64,000 nt of DNA. It comes from Cytobacillus eiseniae (GTDB taxonomy: Bacteria > Bacillota > Bacilli > Bacillales > Cytobacillaceae). Below the pieces are notes generated by a model. It saw only the letters and a program-made list of their open reading frames with translations. It did no database searches and had not been told where the DNA came from. The stretch covers positions 1 to 64,000 of the forward strand of contig NZ_JAGIKZ010000017.1 in assembly GCF_017874625.1 (NCBI RefSeq). The letters run 5' to 3'. This document shows positions 62,411 to 64,000 of the stretch, one piece after another. Positions within the stretch are counted from its first letter, which is position 1, and each line of letters starts with the position of its first letter. The position numbers were made by a program, and so were the translations under genes.

Positions 62411-64000
62411 TTAGTTTTCCATTCCCATCTCTCTCAATTTTGCTTTCGATGGAGTTTTGTAAATAATATGCTCCTCCATTTTTGTAATATAGTGATTGTC
62501 ACCTAAGCCATATTGTCCGCCGAATTGATTATCGTATTTGTATACGCGGTAATGTTCACCTGGCTGGAGCACTCGTACAAATTCAAGCTTATCGTCTACG
62601 CGTTTCCATAGATTGATTGGTTTCACCACTTCAATTTTCCCGATTTGTCCTTTTTTCATTAATAGGCCGTCCCAGTATACGGTTGGTTCTTGTTTTGGAT
62701 CTTCCGGCTCTGGTTGTACCTCAGCTGGTTGAATGCTGCCTGTTTTTACCCATTCAGCAATGTCGGATAAGAATGGCTGTGAAACATTTCCAGGTGTCAT
62801 ATATTCCGTCATCCAATTTGGCTCACCAGGGTAGTCGACTAATGTATGGAACATATTCGGATATAATTTATAGTCCACATTGTCCCGGTTGTTCAAAGCA
62901 GTTTTCCATGTTTCAAATTCAGAAACTGGCACTTGGAGATCCTTTGCTCCTTGTAATAGGAGGGTTGGAATGTCTTGTTTTTTTGCTAGTTCGGTTGGCA
63001 CATAGTCTCGTAGATCAAACCACCAATAGGCATTTTGCATTTGAAAACTTGCTGGGATATTCTCTTTCGAATACTGTGGATCCTCCAGTATGCTGAATTG
63101 ATTTTGATAAGTTGCTAGCAGCTCGTTTATGGCAATGATTTGCTCCTTTGGTGCCTTCATTTTTTCTGCTAGTTTCAATTGCTCTTCCATTTGCCATACT
63201 AAAAGCTTATGGAATTTGCCGGCAGGTCCTGCAACACCAATCACACCTTTAATATCTTTGCTCTTATCATTTTCCACAATTAATGGAAGGGCAAATGCAC
63301 CTTGGCTATGTCCGAGAACGAAGATTTGATTTGGGTCGATCTCGGGAAGAGTTTTCAGCTGATCAACGGCAAGGTTGGCATCGATCACTGTTTCCTCCTG
63401 TATGGAGAATGTAGGCTCTGTGCTTGTTTTCACTGTGTGTGCTCTTGTCCGTTTGTCATAGCGCAATACAGCAATTCCTTCATTTGCAAGCCCAACAGCA
63501 ATGTCACGGAAAGGCTTGAAGACGTTCATTGTTTCATCCATATCATTCGGTCCAGAACCATGGACGAGGACAACGACAGGGAATGGGCCATCTCCTTTCG
63601 GGACTGTTAAAACACCTGGCAAGGCATATTTTCCTTCACCAATGACGACTTGTTTTTCATTATAATTTTCAGGGTGATTATAGGGCGGATTAAGGAAACT
63701 TTCAGGCGCAGTGATGACATCAAAGAGAAAATCATCTATTTGTCCTTCTTTATTAAACTTTATTTCTTGTTTATAGACGCCTTGTTCAGCGGTTGCAATA
63801 AATGTAGCCTTCGTATGTACGCCATCATTTTTCACACGTTCAAAAGATGTTTCTTTCACTTCTCCATATGGAGCTGTTAGCTGCGACCAAAGTGTAGAAA
63901 GGAGCTCTTTTGGTAAAGCCGATTGAAGATCTTTGCTTAAAAGGTGATAAGCATCATCCCAATTTTTAGCTTGTACAACATTCAAAAATTCCTTTGAGCG
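62411..64000 (-). CDS. Alpha/beta hydrolase with DUF3887-like N-terminus and SH3-like C-terminus (partial)
   Basis: The frame is open to the right edge, so the start and probable signal peptide lie outside. TTG 63985 is internal. The visible part opens with a DUF3887-like helical/beta domain (FLNVVQAKNWDDAYHLLS..., about 110 residues). The alpha/beta hydrolase core follows, with oxyanion HGSGPNDMDE, nucleophile Ser in LGHSQGA and a late Asp/His in GAKDLQVP and NMFHTLVDYPG. The last about 70 residues (GQIGKIEVVKPINLWKR, GEHYRVYKY, YGLGDNHYI and a YKTPSKAKL end) match the C-terminus of the 22851 protein. It should be an extracellular esterase or peptidase. Confidence 0.85.
   Translation of the reverse strand, partial: RSKEFLNVVQAKNWDDAYHLLSKDLQSALPKELLSTLWSQLTAPYGEVKETSFERVKNDGVHTKATFIATAEQGVYKQEIKFNKEGQIDDFLFDVITAPESFLNPPYNHPENYNEKQVVIGEGKYALPGVLTVPKGDGPFPVVVLVHGSGPNDMDETMNVFKPFRDIAVGLANEGIAVLRYDKRTRAHTVKTSTEPTFSIQEETVIDANLAVDQLKTLPEIDPNQIFVLGHSQGAFALPLIVENDKSKDIKGVIGVAGPAGKFHKLLVWQMEEQLKLAEKMKAPKEQIIAINELLATYQNQFSILEDPQYSKENIPASFQMQNAYWWFDLRDYVPTELAKKQDIPTLLLQGAKDLQVPVSEFETWKTALNNRDNVDYKLYPNMFHTLVDYPGEPNWMTEYMTPGNVSQPFLSDIAEWVKTGSIQPAEVQPEPEDPKQEPTVYWDGLLMKKGQIGKIEVVKPINLWKRVDDKLEFVRVLQPGEHYRVYKYDNQFGGQYGLGDNHYITKMEEHIIYKTPSKAKLREMGMEN

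Noticed and set aside
62185-62466. Short plus-strand frames after the kinase gene
   Set aside because: They cover a terminator, a REP-like pair and the reverse of the hydrolase 3' end, with no ribosome site. A hairpin at about 62305-62337 is the only other structure.

Overview
The window reads as chromosomal DNA of a low-GC, endospore-forming Bacillaceae bacterium (Bacillus, Cytobacillus, Niallia or Geobacillus relatives). Supporting signs are strong AGGAGG-type ribosome sites, many TTG and GTG starts, a Spo0E-type phosphatase, an SbsC-like S-layer protein, a DUF5068 lipoprotein remnant, a LysM-NlpC/P60 wall hydrolase and Bacillus-style dispersed repeats. No rRNA, tRNA or CRISPR array was recognised.

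Layout. 1-3446: a truncated membrane/coiled-coil gene ending in repeats that look like an IS21-type terminus, then the S-layer-like gene. 3594-8424 (minus): a large unfamiliar protein (duplicated N-terminal domain, zinc ribbon, possible PD-(D/E)XK nuclease core, glycine-rich hydrophobic tail), a small sigma factor, a winged-helix protein and a SANT/Myb-like DNA-binding protein. 8590-18258: a frameshifted chemotaxis receptor, a tandem Spo0E-like protein, a TcaA-like lipoprotein, a possible AlkZ-related protein, a Uma2 nuclease-fold protein, a decayed DUF5068 gene and an intact receptor. 18522-26276: a two-kinase hybrid sensor, its SARP-type response regulator and a large secreted protein. 26420-29516 is a repeat-rich, rearranged zone with a kinase fragment, 40-bp tandem arrays, a near-identical 300-bp direct duplication flanking a YitT-like gene, and a PASTA-domain gene broken by an in-frame TGA. 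29765-34873: envelope proteins (DUF2207, zinc-ribbon/FxLYD, HtrA-like protease) and one unknown.

The second half is mainly catabolic. 36102-40032: a GGDEF/GCH III-fold regulator, an M20 amidohydrolase and a permease. 40354-44370: a small coiled-coil protein, an SPFH protein with a frameshifted Arc-like neighbour, a nicotinamidase-like hydrolase, an 11-copy 52-bp tandem repeat and the wall endopeptidase. 44573-50151 (minus): a Nramp-fold transporter without the usual metal ligands, an NAD-dependent epimerase-like enzyme, a DapA-family aldolase, a paralogue of the 36102 regulator and a Gfo/Idh/MocA oxidoreductase. 50779-62184: a secreted PIG-L deacetylase divergent from a ROK regulator, followed by a binding-protein/ATPase/fused-permease ABC transporter, creatininase-like hydrolase, ArgH-like lyase and BadF-type sugar kinase. 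This looks like an uptake and breakdown route for an N-substituted (amino)sugar or similar compound. The right edge holds an alpha/beta hydrolase whose C-terminal domain also ends the 22851 secreted protein.

Dispersed repeats cover much of the non-coding DNA. A REP-like palindrome with core GGGACGGTTCT is present in at least 15 places, often as inverted pairs that could act as terminators, and some copies sit exactly at gene truncations or duplication junctions. Five genes carry disabling lesions. Two of these are single-base losses in short homopolymers and could be sequencing errors.
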